Shown: in pieces, positions 63,022-64,000 of the stretch
How the letters are laid out: every line of letters starts with the position of its first letter
Numbering within the stretch: position 1 is the stretch's first letter
The notes under the pieces: generated by a model
What the model was told of the DNA's origin: nothing
Database searches by the model: none
The model's input: only the letters and a program-made list of their open reading frames with translations
Assembly (NCBI GenBank): GCA_050180895.1
Contig: JBFXDS010000003.1
Span: 310,001 to 374,000, forward strand
Direction: 5' to 3'
Origin: JBGPEQ01 sp050180895
GTDB lineage: Bacteria > Pseudomonadota > Alphaproteobacteria > Dongiales > Dongiaceae
Length of the DNA: 64,000 nucleotides
Position numbers and translations under genes: made by a program

Positions 63022-63609
63022 TCATGCCGCTCCATGACCTTTGTGCCGGCGCAACCGAAACGCGAAGGCCAGGGTCACGACGCCGAACAGGATCGCATAG
63101 ATGGCGATGAGCCAGATCAAGGCGAGGGCTCCCGCACCCGGCATGAGAAAAAGCGCGACGCCGAAGAGGACGGAGAGCGCTCCGCTCAGGATGAGCCACC
63201 ACTCGTTGTCGATCTGCTTGCGCAGCCGAATGGCGCCGACGATCTGGAAGACACCGATCGCGACCGACCATCCGGCGATGAACAGCAAGAGGATGAGGGC
63301 GGTTATATCCGGCCAGACGAATGTCAAAATTCCGGCGGCGATGCCAAGAAGGCCGACGATGGCAAGCCACCAGCGCGGCGCCTTCGAGGTCCTGCCCATG
63401 ACGGCGGCCACCAAGGCGGACACGCCGTCGACCAGGGCGAAGGCGCCGTAGAGCAGGACCAGCGTCACGAGCGTAACGCCGGGCCACGCCAAGGCAAGGA
63501 TGCCGAAGAGGATGGCGGCGACTCCACGGACTAGGAACAGCCACCAATTGTCGGCAAGCGCATGCAGGAGCAGCGGAGCCGGGAGACTCGGGTCGGTTCG
63601 AATGGACAT
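63022..63609 (-). CDS. HdeD-family membrane protein
   Basis: 195 residues with six membrane segments in three similar pairs (WWLFLVRGVAAILFGILALAWPGVT, WWLAIVGLLGIAAGILTFVWPDIT, WWLILSGALSVLFGVALFLMPGAG). Repeating W-W/P-G pattern is typical. Linked to acid resistance in E. coli; role here unknown. ATG 63609; the longer frame is intergenic. Confidence 0.9.
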   Translation of the reverse strand: MSIRTDPSLPAPLLLHALADNWWLFLVRGVAAILFGILALAWPGVTLVTLVLLYGAFALVDGVSALVAAVMGRTSKAPRWWLAIVGLLGIAAGILTFVWPDITALILLLFIAGWSVAIGVFQIVGAIRLRKQIDNEWWLILSGALSVLFGVALFLMPGAGALALIWLIAIYAILFGVVTLAFAFRLRRHKGHGAA

Positions 63610-63807
63610 GGCGGATCCCCGATTTGCGCCCTGGATCAGTAAGGATATCCGGAATCTGCTTCGTTCGCGAGCGGATGTCGTTGCCGGGGGCGACGATATC
63701 CTTTCGGCGTTCCGGCCCGCAACATGCGCGGCGCTTGACTTGCGGCTTGCTCCGACGGCCCGGCTAGGGGAGAAAGGCCAGTCCGAACGCAAGCCGTGGG
63801 AGGCGGG

Positions 63808-64000
63808 ATGGATTTTCGCAGCGACAACGTCACGGGCATGGCGCCGGAGGTGCTGGCGGCGCTGGCCGACGCGAATCATGGCTCGGCCCTGGGTTATGGC
63901 GCCGACGACATTACGCGCCGTCTGGAGCGACTCTTCGGTGAGCTGTTCGAGACTGACGTCACGGCGTTTCCCGTCGCCACCGGGACAGCCGCCAACGCGC
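63808..64000 (+). CDS. Threonine aldolase family protein (3' end outside window)
   Basis: First 64 codons only. MDFRSDNVTGMAPEVLAALADANHG, YGADDITRRLERLFGELF and FPVATGTAANA are the N terminus of low-specificity L-threonine aldolase/beta-eliminating lyases, PLP enzymes splitting threonine to glycine and acetaldehyde. GTGGGAGGCGGG precedes the ATG. Confidence 0.85.
   Translation, partial: MDFRSDNVTGMAPEVLAALADANHGSALGYGADDITRRLERLFGELFETDVTAFPVATGTAANA

Overview
The window is a chromosomal segment of a high-GC alphaproteobacterium. By eye most of it is close to 70% GC. Gene order points to Rhodospirillales or a close relative: zapA, 6S RNA and fau, then ymdB, yebC, ruvCAB, ybgC, tolQRAB-pal-cpoB, tilS, ftsH, folP and glmM in one direction. 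The divergent flank reads tkt, gap, fba, a thiE-like gene, efp, suhB, an OmpA-like gene and a MotA/ExbB-like gene. No rRNA, tRNA, CRISPR array, IS transposase or prophage gene is visible.

Layout. 1-13.3 kb (mostly minus strand): envelope and motor-like genes, suhB, efp with an odd modification loop, an orphan ParD, metF behind an ArsR-methyltransferase regulator, a DUF1989 gene, a thiE-like gene, class I fructose-bisphosphate aldolase, gap and tkt. The pgk gene often found between gap and fba is absent. In its place are a patatin phospholipase gene and a small secreted-protein gene behind a sigma54-type promoter. 13.5-35.8 kb (plus strand): the conserved housekeeping block, interrupted by an AIPR-family (abortive-infection-related) gene of clearly lower GC and by a KefB/YbaL-type antiporter and a periplasmic glutathione peroxidase. 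36-44.7 kb: a DMT transporter, a higBA toxin-antitoxin pair, a MocR regulator divergent from a DUF1127/PhzF/class V aminotransferase operon, a second DUF1127 gene, serC and serA. 44.8-54.5 kb: an accessory stretch with a CmcJ-like oxidoreductase, ohr, a bicupin, a ureidoglycolate lyase, a PaiB-like flavoprotein, a DUF1254 protein, an SDR, a decayed higB beside an intact higA, and a two-gene module made of an XRE regulator and an uncharacterised 336-residue protein. 54.5-64 kb: purA, a glutamine amidotransferase, a BTAD (SARP-like) regulator divergent from a DUF1127-TPR operon, rpoH, rluD, a DUF6476 protein, an HdeD-like protein and the start of a threonine aldolase.

Regulation visible in the sequence is unusually rich. 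There is a promoter with the geometry of SARP-activated promoters in front of the DUF1127-TPR operon. Two IscR type-1-like boxes lie at the rpoH promoter. A near-consensus sigma54 promoter precedes the small secreted protein. Operators overlap apparently leaderless promoters in front of the ArsR-methyltransferase, XRE and MocR regulators.

Intergenic DNA is filled with several families of hairpin repeats. The main one is an element of about 85 bp with 28-30 bp inverted arms, present in seven full copies and one half copy. Two of these elements are read in frame upstream of ybgC and tilS and would give false N-terminal extensions. All similarity statements rest on family knowledge and reading; no database search was run.
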